NCBI RefSeq assembly: GCF_001428605.1
Contig: NZ_LMID01000015.1
Span: forward strand, 463,684 to 527,683
DNA: 64,000 bases
Source of the DNA: Sphingomonas sp. Root720
Lineage (GTDB): Bacteria; Pseudomonadota; Alphaproteobacteria; Sphingomonadales; Sphingomonadaceae
Direction: 5' to 3'
Shown: positions 8,680 through 20,578 of the stretch, in pieces
Layout: every line of letters starts with the position of its first letter
How positions within the stretch are numbered: the stretch's first letter is position 1
Position numbers and translations under genes: made by a program
The notes under the pieces: generated by a model
Seen by the model: the letters and a program-made list of their open reading frames with translations, nothing else
The model's database searches: none
Told to the model about the DNA's origin: nothing

Positions 8680-9229
8680 CTACCGAAGCGTCGGCCCCCG
8701 GCTCCAGCCGTCGTCCAGCCCCGACAGCGCCCTGTCGATGCTGTCGAGCGCGGCTTTCCGGTCGGCGTCGCGCATGCCCTGCGCGCCGGTGATCGAGGCG
8801 CGAGCGCTGGCCAGCGCGGCGCGAACCTCGCCGCGTCGCGGCAGCTCGCGCATCTCGCGCATCTCGCGCGACCGTTCGGCAAAGGCCTCGCGGCGCGCCT
8901 CCACCGCCTCCGCCATCGCCTCCTGGCGGGCCGCTTCGGCTTCGCGACGCGCCTCGTCCGCCTCCCGCATCGCCTCGCGATGGGCCTCCGCCGCCTCCCG
9001 CGGCGCGGATCTCGGCGCGCTCGGCGGCGCTCAGCCGGTCGTGGCGGATGGTGGCGTCCCCGATCGGCCGCATGGGCGGCGGCGGCACGGCGGGCACGGG
9101 TGGAATCGGGGCGATATAGGGCGCGGTGGGGCCCGCCGCCCCGCCGGCCGACAGCGCAGCGCCGGCGGCCATCGCCGCCAGCGCCGCTCCTGCGGCGAGG
9201 CGGATCGCGGTCGATCTCTGCTTGGTCAT
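8680..9229 (-). pseudogene. Frameshifted periplasmic Ala/Glu/Arg-rich coiled-coil protein
   Basis: Reading starts at 9229 after a good GGGAGGA site: MTKQRSTAIRLAAGAALAAM is a clear signal peptide, then a Pro-rich stretch and RLSAAERAEIRAA. The frame then collapses into Gly/Arg-rich nonsense. In a second frame a clean E/A/R-rich helix (EAHREAMREADEARREAEAA) begins at the same place and runs to a stop at 8680. Removing one C from the run 8997-8999 joins the halves seamlessly as AEIRAAEAAEAHREA. So this is a gene broken by one base, or a sequencing error. It follows mutS in the same direction. I do not recognise the family. Confidence 0.7.
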
Positions 9230-9330
9230 GATGGTCCTCCCAAAAGGCTCGGGAGAGCTTTTGCGCGCGCGTCTCCAGGAACAAGCGGGGTTCGACCAAC
9301 CTACGGCACCGCCGGACGAGCGACCCCGCC

Positions 9331-11997
9331 TTATTCCCCGGCGCCGCGCACGATCGCCTTGAGGCGGTAGAGGATGTCGAGCGCGTCGCGCGGAGAAAGC
9401 GAGTCGACGTCGATCGTCTCGATCTCGTGGCGCAACGGATCGGGCGCCGCCGCCTCGACCTGCGCGGCCGCCGCGAACAGCGGGAGATCGTCCAGACCCG
9501 CCGCGAGCCCGCCGGTCGCAGCGCGTCCGGCCTCGAGCTTCTTGAGCACCTCGCGCGCCCGCGCCAGCACCGGCGGCGACAGGCCGGCCAGCTTGGCGAC
9601 GGCGATGCCGTAGCTGCGGTCGGCGGGTCCCTTGGCGAGTTCGTGCAGCAGCACCAGCTCGCCCTTCCACTCACGCGCGCGGACATGGTGGAGCGACAGC
9701 GCGTCGAGCCGCTCGGCCAGCCGGGTCAGCTCGTGATAATGGGTCGCGAACAGGCAGCGGCACCTGTTGATGTCGTGCACCGCCTCGACCACCGCCCAGG
9801 CGATGGCGAGGCCGTCATAGGTCGAGGTGCCGCGCCCGACCTCGTCGAGGATGACGAAGCTGCGCTCGGTCGCCTGCGCCAGGATCGCCGCGGTCTCGAC
9901 CATCTCGACCATGAAGGTCGATCGGCCGCGCGCGAGATTGTCCGAGGCGCCGACCCGGCTGAACAGCCGGTCGACGATGCCGAGCCGCGCCGACGCCGCC
10001 GGCACCGGGCTGCCCGCCTGCGCCAGGATCGCAATCGCGGCGTTCTGGCGCAGGAAGGTCGACTTGCCGCCCATGTTGGGGCCTGTCACCAGCCAGAGGC
10101 GCTCCTGCTCGCCGAGACAGCAGTCGTTGGCGACGAAGCGCGCACCCTGCGCCGCCACCGCCGCCTCGACCACCGGATGGCGGCCGCCGCGCACGTCGAA
10201 GCAGCTGTGCGGCTCGAAATGGGGACGGGTCCAGCCGCCCTCGGCCGCACGTTCGGCGAGCGCCGCGGCGACGTCGAGCCGGGCGAGCGCATCGGCAGTC
10301 GCGGCGATGGCGGCGGTGCGGGCGAGCGCGGACGCCATCAACTCCTCGAGATGCGCGGCTTCCGCCGCCAGCGCATGCTCGCCCGACTGGCCGACCCGCA
10401 TCGCCTGCTCGTGCAGGTCGGGCGCGTTGAAACGGACGACGCCGGCCAGCGTCTGACGATGGGTGAAGCCCGAATCCGCCGCCATCAGCGGATCGGCATG
10501 TTTGGCCTGCACCTCGATATGATAGCCGAGCACGCCGTTATGCTTGATCCGGAGCGAGGCGATGCCGGTCTCGGCGCGATAGCGCGCCTCCAGCGCGGCG
10601 ATCGCCTTGCGCCCCTCGCCGCCCTGGCCGCGCAGCACGTCGAGCGCGGGATCATAGCCCTCGGCGATATAGCCCCCCTGGGCCGCGTCGATCGGCGGAG
10701 TGGCGACCAGCGCGCGCCTGAGCAGGTCGATCAGCGCCCCATGGCCGACCAGTTCGGGCAGCAGCGCATCGAGCAGCGGGGGCATGGGCGCGGCGCGGCC
10801 GAGCAGGTCGTGGAGCAGCCGCGCCTGGTCGAGCCCGTCGCGCAGCTGGCCGAGGTCGCGGGGCGAGCCGCGCCGCGCGACCAGCCGGCCGAGCGCACGG
10901 CCGATGTCGGGCAGCGCCCGGAGCGCGCCGCGCAGCCGGTCGCGCAGGCCACCGTCCCCCTCGAACAGCGCCACGAGGTCGAGCCGCGCCTCGATCGCCG
11001 CGACGTCGGTGAGCGGGGCCGACAGGTCGGCGCCGAGCAGCCGCGCGCCCGCGCCGGTCACCGTCCGATCGACCGCATCGAGCAGGCTGCCCTTGCGGAC
11101 CCCCGCCTGGCTGAGGGTGATCTCCAGGCTTTCGCGCGTCGCCGCGTCGATCATCATGTGATCGGCGACGATGCGGCGGCGCGGCGGCTGCAGGAAGGGA
11201 AGGCTGCCCTGCCCGGCGCGCTCGAGATAGGCGATCAGCGCGCCCGCCGCGGCCAGCTCGGCGCGGGAAAAGGCGCCGAAGCCGTCGAGCGTGGCGACGC
11301 CCAGCAGCCGCTTCAGCCGCTCCTCGCCGCGGATCGAATCGAAATGCTCGCGCGGCCAGGCGACCGCCTCGGCGGGCATCTCCCCGAAATCCTCGGGGAC
11401 GACGATCTCGGCGGCGGCGAGCCGCGCCAGCTCGGCGTCGAGTGCGGCGAGCGGCAGGCCGGCGATCTCGAACCGCCCGGTCGAGATGTCGGCGGCGGCG
11501 ATGCCGATGCGGCGGTCCCCCTCCTCCTTGGCCTCCCCCTGTCCCACGCTCGCCACCGCGACCAGCCAGTTGGCGGCGCGCGAATCGAGCAGCGCCTCCT
11601 CGGTCAGCGTGCCCGCCGTGACGACGCGGACGATGGCGCGGCCGACCAGCGCCTTGGCGCCGGCGCGCTTCTTCGCCTCGGCCGGGCTCTCGGTCTGCTC
11701 GGCGATCGCGACGCGGTGCCCCGCCTTGATCAGCCGGGCGAGATAGCCCTCGGCCGCATGGGCGGGGACGCCGCACATCGGAATCGGCCGGCCGTCATGC
11801 TCGCCGCGCGCGGTGAGCGCGATGTCGAGGCAGGCGGAAGCGGCCTTCGCATCGTCGAAGAACAGCTCGAAGAAGTCGCCCATCCGGTAGAACAGCAGGC
11901 AGTCCTCGGCCGCCGCCTTCAGAGCCAGATATTGCGCCATCATCGGGGTCGGCGCCGATGCTGACGGGGCCATATCCTTTTTTGCGGTTTGCGCCAT
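9331..11997 (-). CDS. mutS: DNA mismatch repair protein MutS
   Basis: MutS binds mismatched DNA and starts repair with MutL. All domains are present in 888 residues: the N-terminal mismatch-binding region with MGDFFELF (about 39-46), connector and lever domains, and the ABC-type ATPase. In the ATPase, Walker A is GPNMGGKSTFLRQN near residue 640, and Walker B with its signature is FVILDEVGRGTSTYDG. The usual Phe-Tyr-Glu mismatch triad is Phe-Phe-Glu here, a mild substitution that keeps the intercalating Phe and the Glu. The start MAQTAKKD lies 92 bases from the divergent maeB start. Confidence 0.97.
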   Translation of the reverse strand: MAQTAKKDMAPSASAPTPMMAQYLALKAAAEDCLLFYRMGDFFELFFDDAKAASACLDIALTARGEHDGRPIPMCGVPAHAAEGYLARLIKAGHRVAIAEQTESPAEAKKRAGAKALVGRAIVRVVTAGTLTEEALLDSRAANWLVAVASVGQGEAKEEGDRRIGIAAADISTGRFEIAGLPLAALDAELARLAAAEIVVPEDFGEMPAEAVAWPREHFDSIRGEERLKRLLGVATLDGFGAFSRAELAAAGALIAYLERAGQGSLPFLQPPRRRIVADHMMIDAATRESLEITLSQAGVRKGSLLDAVDRTVTGAGARLLGADLSAPLTDVAAIEARLDLVALFEGDGGLRDRLRGALRALPDIGRALGRLVARRGSPRDLGQLRDGLDQARLLHDLLGRAAPMPPLLDALLPELVGHGALIDLLRRALVATPPIDAAQGGYIAEGYDPALDVLRGQGGEGRKAIAALEARYRAETGIASLRIKHNGVLGYHIEVQAKHADPLMAADSGFTHRQTLAGVVRFNAPDLHEQAMRVGQSGEHALAAEAAHLEELMASALARTAAIAATADALARLDVAAALAERAAEGGWTRPHFEPHSCFDVRGGRHPVVEAAVAAQGARFVANDCCLGEQERLWLVTGPNMGGKSTFLRQNAAIAILAQAGSPVPAASARLGIVDRLFSRVGASDNLARGRSTFMVEMVETAAILAQATERSFVILDEVGRGTSTYDGLAIAWAVVEAVHDINRCRCLFATHYHELTRLAERLDALSLHHVRAREWKGELVLLHELAKGPADRSYGIAVAKLAGLSPPVLARAREVLKKLEAGRAATGGLAAGLDDLPLFAAAAQVEAAAPDPLRHEIETIDVDSLSPRDALDILYRLKAIVRGAGE

Positions 11998-12089
11998 CCG
12001 GACGCTGATAGCGGCTTGTGGACTCTCGGGCCATGCCCCAAAAGCGGGCCGGGCAAAACACGGGCGGGGTGCCGCGAGGGGGCCATAGC

Positions 12090-14351
12090 ATGAGCGACAG
12101 CAAGGTTCAGTTTTCCGACCGGGAGGCGCTGTTCTTCCATTCGACCGGACGGCCGGGGAAGATCGAGATCATCGCGTCGAAGCCGATGGCGACCCAGCGC
12201 GACCTGAGCCTCGCCTATTCGCCGGGCGTCGCGGTTCCGGTCCGCGCGATCGCCGCCGATCCGGCAACCGCCTATGACTATACCGCCAAGGGCAACCTGG
12301 TCGCGGTGATCTCGAACGGCACCGCGATCCTCGGCCTCGGCAATCTCGGCGCGCTCGCCTCGAAGCCGGTGATGGAAGGCAAGGCCGTCCTGTTCAAGCG
12401 CTTCGCCGACGTCGACTCGATCGACATCGAGCTCAACACCGAGGACCCCGAGGCGTTCATCAACGCCGTCGCGCTGATGGAGCCGACCTTCGGCGGCATC
12501 AACCTAGAGGACATCAAGGCGCCCGAATGCTTCATCATCGAGCAGGCGCTGAAGGAGCGGATGAACATCCCGGTGATGCATGACGACCAGCATGGCACGG
12601 CGATCATCGCCGCCGCCGGTCTCATCAACGCCGCCTATCTTACCAAGCGCGACCTCAAGGACATGACCGTCGTGGTCAACGGCGCCGGCGCCGCCGCGAT
12701 CGCCTGCACAGAGCTGATCAAGGCGGTCGGCGTGTCGCCCGACAAGGTGCTGCTGTGCGATTCGAAGGGGGTCGTCTACCAGGGCCGCACCGAGGGCATG
12801 AACCAGTGGAAGTCGGCCCATGCCGCCCCCACCGACAAGCGCACCCTGGCCGAGGCGGTCGAGGGCGCCGACGTATTCCTGGGCCTGTCGGTCAAGGGCG
12901 CGCTGACCCCCGAGATGGTCAAGACGATGGCGCCGCATCCGATCATCTTCGCGATGGCGAATCCCGATCCCGAGATTCTGCCGCCCGACGCCAAGGCGGT
13001 GCGCGCCGACGCGATCGTCGCGACCGGTCGGTCGGACTTCCCGAACCAGGTCAACAACGTGCTCGGCTTCCCCTTCATCTTCCGCGGCGCGCTCGACGTG
13101 CGCGCGACCGGGATCAACCAGGAAATGAAGATCGCCGCCGCCCAGGCGCTGGCCGAGCTGGCGCGCGAACAGGTGCCCGAGGAAGTGGCGGCCGCCTATG
13201 GTGGCGAGGCCCCGCGCTTCGGCCGCGACTATATCATCCCGGCGCCGTTCGATCCGCGCCTGATGGAGGTGGTGCCCGTCGCCGTCGCCAGGGCGGCGAT
13301 GGAGACCGGCGTCGCCCGCGCGCCGATCCTCGACCTCGAAGCCTATAAGAACAGCCTCAAGGCGCGGCTCAACCCGACCACCTCGGTCCTCACCCTCGCC
13401 TCCGAGATCGCCCGCGCGCATCCCAAGCGGGTCGTGTTCGCCGAGGCGGAAGAGGAAGTGGTGCTGCGCGCCGCGATCCAGTTCAAGAATCTCGGCTACG
13501 GCACCCCGGTGCTGGTCGGCCGCGACGACGTGCCCGACAAGCTGCGCGAGCTGGGCGTCGACGATCCCGAGACCTACGAGCTGCACAACAGCCGCAACTC
13601 GCCGCTGATCGAGCGCATGGTCGACTATCTGTACGACCGGATGAAGCGGCGGGGGGCGCTGCGCCGCGAGGTGCAGGCGATGGTCAACCAGGATCGCAAC
13701 ATCTTCGGCGCGCTGCTGCTGGCGCTGGGCGAGGCCGACGCGATGGTGACGGGCACCACCCGCACCTATAGCGGCACCTTCCGCCAGATCCGCCGCGTGC
13801 TCGATCCGATCGAGGGCAAGAAGCCACTCGGCATCCACCTGTTCGTCGGCCAGAGCCACACCGCCTTCATCGCCGACACCACGGTCACCGAGCGTCCCTC
13901 GGCGACCGAACTCGCCGACATCGCCGAGGCGACCGCCGCGGTGGCGCGCCGCATGGGCCACGAGCCGCGCGTCGCCTTCCTCAGCTATTCGACCTTCGGC
14001 AATCCGTCGGGCAACTGGCTGGAGACGGTGCGCGGCGCGGTGAGCGAACTCGACGCGCGCGGCGTCAGCTTCGAATATGAGGGCGAGATGGCCCCCGACG
14101 CGGCGCTCAATCCGTCGATCATGAAGCTCTACCCGTTCAACCGCCTGTCGGCACCGGCCAACGTCCTGGTGATGCCGGGCCTGCAGTCGGCCAACATCTC
14201 GGCCAAGCTGCTTCGCGAACTGGGCCGCGGCTCGATGATCGGCCCGATGCTCGTCGGCATGGAGAAGCCCGTCCAGATCGCGACGATGTCGTCGAACGCG
14301 GCCGAGATCATGACCCTCGCCGTGCTCGCGGCAGCGGGCATCGCGCACTGA
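12090..14351 (+). CDS. maeB: NADP-dependent malic enzyme with phosphotransacetylase-like tail
   Basis: It decarboxylates malate to pyruvate, yielding NADPH. The first ~430 residues are the malic enzyme: substrate region LAYSPGVAVPVRAI, metal-site VMHDDQHGTA and the Rossmann motif VVNGAGAAAIAC. The remaining ~320 residues match the phosphate acetyl/butyryltransferase-like domain typical of MaeB, probably regulatory. ATG at 12090 (MSDSKVQF) was chosen over the upstream in-frame ATG at 12018, whose extension (SRAMPQKRAGQNTGG) looks non-coding. The length is 753 residues. A GC-rich hairpin separates it from the convergent next gene. Confidence 0.96.
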   Translation: MSDSKVQFSDREALFFHSTGRPGKIEIIASKPMATQRDLSLAYSPGVAVPVRAIAADPATAYDYTAKGNLVAVISNGTAILGLGNLGALASKPVMEGKAVLFKRFADVDSIDIELNTEDPEAFINAVALMEPTFGGINLEDIKAPECFIIEQALKERMNIPVMHDDQHGTAIIAAAGLINAAYLTKRDLKDMTVVVNGAGAAAIACTELIKAVGVSPDKVLLCDSKGVVYQGRTEGMNQWKSAHAAPTDKRTLAEAVEGADVFLGLSVKGALTPEMVKTMAPHPIIFAMANPDPEILPPDAKAVRADAIVATGRSDFPNQVNNVLGFPFIFRGALDVRATGINQEMKIAAAQALAELAREQVPEEVAAAYGGEAPRFGRDYIIPAPFDPRLMEVVPVAVARAAMETGVARAPILDLEAYKNSLKARLNPTTSVLTLASEIARAHPKRVVFAEAEEEVVLRAAIQFKNLGYGTPVLVGRDDVPDKLRELGVDDPETYELHNSRNSPLIERMVDYLYDRMKRRGALRREVQAMVNQDRNIFGALLLALGEADAMVTGTTRTYSGTFRQIRRVLDPIEGKKPLGIHLFVGQSHTAFIADTTVTERPSATELADIAEATAAVARRMGHEPRVAFLSYSTFGNPSGNWLETVRGAVSELDARGVSFEYEGEMAPDAALNPSIMKLYPFNRLSAPANVLVMPGLQSANISAKLLRELGRGSMIGPMLVGMEKPVQIATMSSNAAEIMTLAVLAAAGIAH

Positions 14352-14363
14352 TCTTCCGCAGAA

Positions 14364-14388
14364 CCTCCCTCCCTTCAGGGGAGGGAGG
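14364..14388. terminator. Hairpin between convergent maeB and periplasmic gene
   Basis: CCTCCCTCCC and GGGAGGGAGG form a perfect 10-bp stem with a 5-base loop, 12 bases after the maeB stop and 14 before the end of the facing gene. It could serve both strands; there is no long T-run. Confidence 0.6.
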
Positions 14389-14402
14389 GATTCGCCGCCC
14401 GC

Positions 14403-15131
14403 CTACTCCGGCTTCTTCGCCATCGATTCCTGCATCGACGCGACCAGCGCCTCGACGCTCTGCGGCTGGGCGGGCAGGCGGAAATAGGCCGAGGGGAAGG
14501 CCGCCTTGCCGGCGAGGTTGAGGCGGAAGCGGCCACCGACGTCGATCGGCGTGCCCAGCGCGAAGATCGTCCGCGTCTCGCCGACCAGTTCGGTCGCCAG
14601 CGCGCCGATCAGCGGCGCCGAAGGCACGATCGCGGCATTCATGAACTGCTCGAGCGCGGCGCCGACCGGCTTGAGGTCGGCATCCTCGCTGATCAGATAA
14701 TCGGTCGGCTTGTCGGGCTGGGTGCTGTCGAGCCCCTTCACATGATAGACCCGCCCGTCGCGGCCGCCCGCGCTGCCCGGCTCGCCGGGCTCGATCGTCA
14801 GCGCGACCTTCGGCCGTGCCTCGGCGGGCTGGTCGAACAGCCCCTCGAAGATCGGCGGCAGCACCCGGTCGATCGCGGTCGCGACATCCTTGAGCCGCGC
14901 CACCGTCGGCTTGCCGCCCTCGACGTCGACGATGTAGAATTCGCCGCCGACCAGCAGGCCGTAATCCTCGCTGCCCACCTCGCCGATCCGCGCGTCGCCA
15001 TTGTCATGGACGTCGATCTGCAGCTGCTTGGCCTGGCGCACGTCGATATAGACGGCGCGCAGCCCCGCCCGCGCGGCGCCCGATGCGAGCAGCAGCGCGC
15101 CGACGGCAGCCATGATCAACCCGCGCCGCAT
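14403..15131 (-). CDS. Periplasmic protein of unknown function
   Basis: A 242-residue secreted protein. [20 protein letters not shown] is a signal peptide with a likely cut after ARA near residue 22, followed by [21 protein letters not shown] recognise no named domain. It is probably beta-rich, with an Asp/Gly-rich middle ([20 protein letters not shown]). The start at 15131 is supported by a GGGAGG site six bases upstream; the longer frame runs back into a palindromic repeat. It is divergent from recF and convergent with maeB. Confidence 0.7.
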   Translation of the reverse strand: MRRGLIMAAVGALLLASGAARAGLRAVYIDVRQAKQLQIDVHDNGDARIGEVGSEDYGLLVGGEFYIVDVEGGKPTVARLKDVATAIDRVLPPIFEGLFDQPAEARPKVALTIEPGEPGSAGGRDGRVYHVKGLDSTQPDKPTDYLISEDADLKPVGAALEQFMNAAIVPSAPLIGALATELVGETRTIFALGTPIDVGGRFRLNLAGKAAFPSAYFRLPAQPQSVEALVASMQESMAKKPE

Positions 15132-15145
15132 TCGCACCCTCCCGA

Positions 15146-15240
15146 CGTCATCCCGGCGAATGCCGGGATCTCCCTGTCTTGCGACCTTACCGGCAGCGTC
15201 GCGGAAGAAAAGGGAGATCCCGGCTTTCGCCAGGGTGACG
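15146..15240. repeat. Paired REP/BIME-like palindromic element
   Basis: The left arm CGTCATCCCGGCGAATGCCG and the right arm (GGAGATCCCGGCTTTCGCC) are each palindromic and mirror one another across about 38 bases. It lies between the signal-peptide gene and recF. Confidence 0.78.
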
Positions 15241-15309
15241 GCAATGGGGAATGGATCGACAAGAGGCAGGACGCTTCCCCTCGACCGCAAAATCGCCAAT
15301 GAGGGGGCC

Positions 15310-16392
15310 ATGACCGTCGCCCGCCTGATGCTGACCGACTTTCGCAGCTATGCGTCGGCGACGATCGCGGCGGGGCCGGGCTTCGTCGTGCTGACCGGCG
15401 AGAACGGCGCGGGCAAGACCAATATCCTCGAGGCGGTGTCGATGCTGGGCCCGGGGCGCGGGCTGCGCGGCGCGGCGCTGGCGGAGATGGCGCGCGAGGG
15501 CGGGGCGGGCGGCTTCGCGGTCGCCGCCGAGCTTGCCGGCGGCGCCAGCGAGGGCGTGCGCCTCGGCACCGGCACCACCCCCCAGGCGCCCGAACGGCGG
15601 CAGGTGCGGATCAACGGCGCCGCGGCGTCGGCGGCGGCGCTCGGCGAATGGCTGTCGCTGCTGTGGCTGACACCGGCGATGGACCGGCTGTTCACCGAGG
15701 GCGCCGAGGGTCGCCGCCGCTTCCTCGACCGGCTCGTCCTGGCGATCGAGCCTGGCCACGCCCATCATGTCAGCCGCTACGATGCGGCGATGCGGGCGCG
15801 CAACAAGCTGCTCGCCGCGGAGGGACCGCCCGACATCGCCTGGCTCGACGCGCTCGAGATCCAGCTCGGCCAGCACGGGCAGGCGATCGCCGAGGCGCGC
15901 GCCCGCACCGTCACCGCGCTCGCCCGGCGCATCGCCGCCGAACCCCAGGGGCCCTTCGCGCGCGCCGCGCTGATGATCGAGGGCTGGCTGCCCGGCGCCC
16001 GGCCGCTGGTCGAGGAGCTGCGCCAGGGCCGCGCCCGCGACACCGCCGCCGGCCGCACCCTGTCGGGGCCCCACCGCCAGGACCTCGCCGTCAGCCACGC
16101 CGCCAAGCAGCAGCCCGCCGCCCGCGCCTCGACCGGCGAACAGAAGGCGCTGCTGCTCGGCCTCGTCCTCGCCCATGCCGACCTCGTCGCCGAACGGCGC
16201 GGGCAGCGGCCGATCCTGCTGATGGACGAGGTCGCCGCCCATCTCGACCCCGTTCGCCGCGCCGCGCTGTTCGACCGGCTCGGCCGGAGCGGCGGCCAGA
16301 TCTGGCTGACCGGCACCGAACGCGCGCTGTTCGACGGGATCGGCGAGGCGAGCTGGCTTGCGGTCGGGGGCGGGGTGGTGGAGCCGCGATAA
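15310..16392 (+). CDS. recF: DNA replication/repair protein RecF
   Basis: RecF is an SMC-like ATPase that helps load RecA at gaps with RecO and RecR. The 360-residue protein opens [19 protein letters not shown] and has Walker [10 protein letters not shown] (residues 30-38). The ABC signature is in [11 protein letters not shown], and Walker [13 protein letters not shown] is near the end, followed by QIWLTGTE. The upstream in-frame extension passes through the palindromic repeat, so ATG 15310 is preferred. gyrB follows in the same direction, a common partnership, though separated here by about 300 bases of degenerate repeats. Confidence 0.95.
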   Translation: MTVARLMLTDFRSYASATIAAGPGFVVLTGENGAGKTNILEAVSMLGPGRGLRGAALAEMAREGGAGGFAVAAELAGGASEGVRLGTGTTPQAPERRQVRINGAAASAAALGEWLSLLWLTPAMDRLFTEGAEGRRRFLDRLVLAIEPGHAHHVSRYDAAMRARNKLLAAEGPPDIAWLDALEIQLGQHGQAIAEARARTVTALARRIAAEPQGPFARAALMIEGWLPGARPLVEELRQGRARDTAAGRTLSGPHRQDLAVSHAAKQQPAARASTGEQKALLLGLVLAHADLVAERRGQRPILLMDEVAAHLDPVRRAALFDRLGRSGGQIWLTGTERALFDGIGEASWLAVGGGVVEPR

Positions 16393-16445
16393 TTTCCCGT
16401 CGCACGGCGGAGACGCGACCCTTGTGGAAGCTCCGCTCAGCTATC

Positions 16446-16544
16446 CGTCATCCCGGCGACGCCCGGATCTCCCTTCTCTTTCCGCGAGATCCGCCTTCTC
16501 GCATCCTTAAGACCAGTGGGATTCCGGCGTTCGCCGGAATGACG
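16446..16544. repeat. Degenerate REP/BIME-like cluster between recF and gyrB
   Basis: The 303-base gap 16393-16695 holds no gene. A left arm CGTCATCCCGGCGACGCCCG starts at 16446 and an opposite arm GATTCCGGCGTTCGCCGGAA ends near 16544. Two further decayed fragments of the same unit (around 16560-16590 and 16605-16620) follow. The end of the gap carries the gyrB promoter. Confidence 0.7.
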
Positions 16545-16614
16545 AGGAGAATTACGCAAAGCTCCCGCCTTCGCTGGCATGATGACTTTGTGCGGACCTT
16601 TTTCGCGGGAATGA

Positions 16615-19176
<2,562 letters not shown>

Positions 19177-19185
19177 CCGGCCGCA

Positions 19186-19215
19186 TCATCATCCCGGCGG
19201 AGGCCGGGATGATGA
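19186..19215. terminator. Perfect hairpin between convergent gyrB and DUF3999 gene
   Basis: A perfect 13-bp stem (arms 19186-19198 and 19203-19215, core ATCCCGGC/GCCGGGAT) closes on GGAG. The stem sequence belongs to the dispersed repeat family, here reduced to a single hairpin in terminator position 10 bases after the gyrB stop. Confidence 0.65.
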
Positions 19216-19225
19216 GAAAGCTCGC

Positions 19226-20578
19226 TCACCCCGCCTTTGCCGGCCTCCACAGCCGCCACACCATCAGCCCCAGCGCCGCTACGCCGAGCAGCAGCAGGCC
19301 CCAGAGCAGGGTCTTGCGTGGGCTGAACGGCCGGTCGTCGGCCTGGGCGAGCGCCAGCGGGGAGCTCGGCGGCGCGGCGACCGTCGCCTGCGGCAGGCGG
19401 TCCTCCGCGCCGGGGCGATAGCCGGGAACCAGTTCCCCCATCGCCAGATAGCGGCTCTCGGCACCGGCGACCCCCGCTGCCAGCGTATAGGGCGGCTTGC
19501 CGTCGAACAGCACCGCCAGCCGGGCCGGCTCGAACAGCAGCTTCAGCCGCGGCGCCGCCGCGAAGCCCGGGGTACGGCGGTCGGCCTCGATCCGATAGTC
19601 GCGATAGATCGCGCCCGACAGCTCGATCGGGGCGGTCGCGCCGGCGCGCAGGCTGCCCGATCCGATCGGCGTCCAGCTCTGGTCCGGGGCGTTGCGGCCG
19701 AACAGGGTGACGGGAACGAGCATCTCGCCCGCCGCCGGCGCGATCGTCACCGCCGCGAGGAGCATCGGGCGGGGCAGGGTGAAGCGGACGTCGTGCGCCT
19801 CGAGCCGGCGTGGCGCGCTGGTCGCTATCGCGGGGCGGTCGTCGGTGTCGAGCCGGCGCGCCACGTCGACCAGCGCCCCGCGCAACTCGACCGGGGCGAG
19901 CAGTCGCTGCGGGCTCGTCCAGGTCACGCGCAGATAGCGGCCCTCGAGGCCGATATCGTCGAGCGGGATCGCCTCGGACCCGATCGCGCCGGCGCGGCCG
20001 GCCTCGCGCCGGTAGAGGATCTTGCCGCCCACAGGCGTCCAGTCCGCCAGGTCGGGACTGGTCTCGACCACGAAGCTGACCGGCTGCTGCGGCGGCAGCA
20101 CGGCGTCGAGCCGCAGGCTGCGCGCGCGCCCGACGATCGCGCGCGTGTCGAACAGGGCGCCCAGGGTGACGGCCCTGGCGGCGGAGGCGGGACCGCGCAC
20201 CACCGTGACGATCCGGTCGCCGTCGCGCTGCTCGACCCGCAATTCGGTCCCTTCGGCGGCGAGCGCCCCGGCGGGGCCGACGATCGGGAAGGCGGGCAGG
20301 CGCAGCGTATCGATCGCGGCCCGGCCCGCCGCCGGGCCGGCGATCGCCATGGCGAGCGGAGTCCCGGCGCCGTCGAAGATCCGGACATCGGCACGCGTTG
20401 GCGAGCGCAGCGCCGCCAGCGCCGCCGCCGGCAGGTCGATCCGCTGGACCGATCCGCCCGGCGCGGGGGTGACGGCCAGCCGCACCGCATAGGCGGACGG
20501 ATCGGCGGGATCGGCCCCGTCCTGCGCGGAGCAGCCGGCCAGCAGCGCGCAGGCCGCCGCCGTCATCCACCGGGTCAT
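19226..20578 (-). CDS. DUF3999 family lipoprotein
   Basis: A 450-residue envelope protein. The N-terminus MTRWMTAAACALLAGCSAQD is a lipoprotein signal with lipobox LLAGC. A long beta-rich periplasmic region follows, then one C-terminal membrane segment (LLWGLLLLGVAALGLMVWRLW) before a short basic tail. DUF3999 proteins are regularly encoded next to DUF2339 membrane proteins, exactly as here: its ATG overlaps the stop of the DUF2339 gene as ATGA. Function of the pair is unknown; a cell-envelope complex is inferred. Confidence 0.85.
   Translation of the reverse strand: MTRWMTAAACALLAGCSAQDGADPADPSAYAVRLAVTPAPGGSVQRIDLPAAALAALRSPTRADVRIFDGAGTPLAMAIAGPAAGRAAIDTLRLPAFPIVGPAGALAAEGTELRVEQRDGDRIVTVVRGPASAARAVTLGALFDTRAIVGRARSLRLDAVLPPQQPVSFVVETSPDLADWTPVGGKILYRREAGRAGAIGSEAIPLDDIGLEGRYLRVTWTSPQRLLAPVELRGALVDVARRLDTDDRPAIATSAPRRLEAHDVRFTLPRPMLLAAVTIAPAAGEMLVPVTLFGRNAPDQSWTPIGSGSLRAGATAPIELSGAIYRDYRIEADRRTPGFAAAPRLKLLFEPARLAVLFDGKPPYTLAAGVAGAESRYLAMGELVPGYRPGAEDRLPQATVAAPPSSPLALAQADDRPFSPRKTLLWGLLLLGVAALGLMVWRLWRPAKAG

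Noticed and set aside
9427..11964. 845-residue open frame antisense to mutS
   Set aside because: Shadow of a complete mutS gene, with no recognisable protein features.
12018..12089. Upstream start for maeB
   Set aside because: The 24-residue extension is Arg/Gly-rich and unlike MaeB N-termini, which begin near MSDSKVQF.
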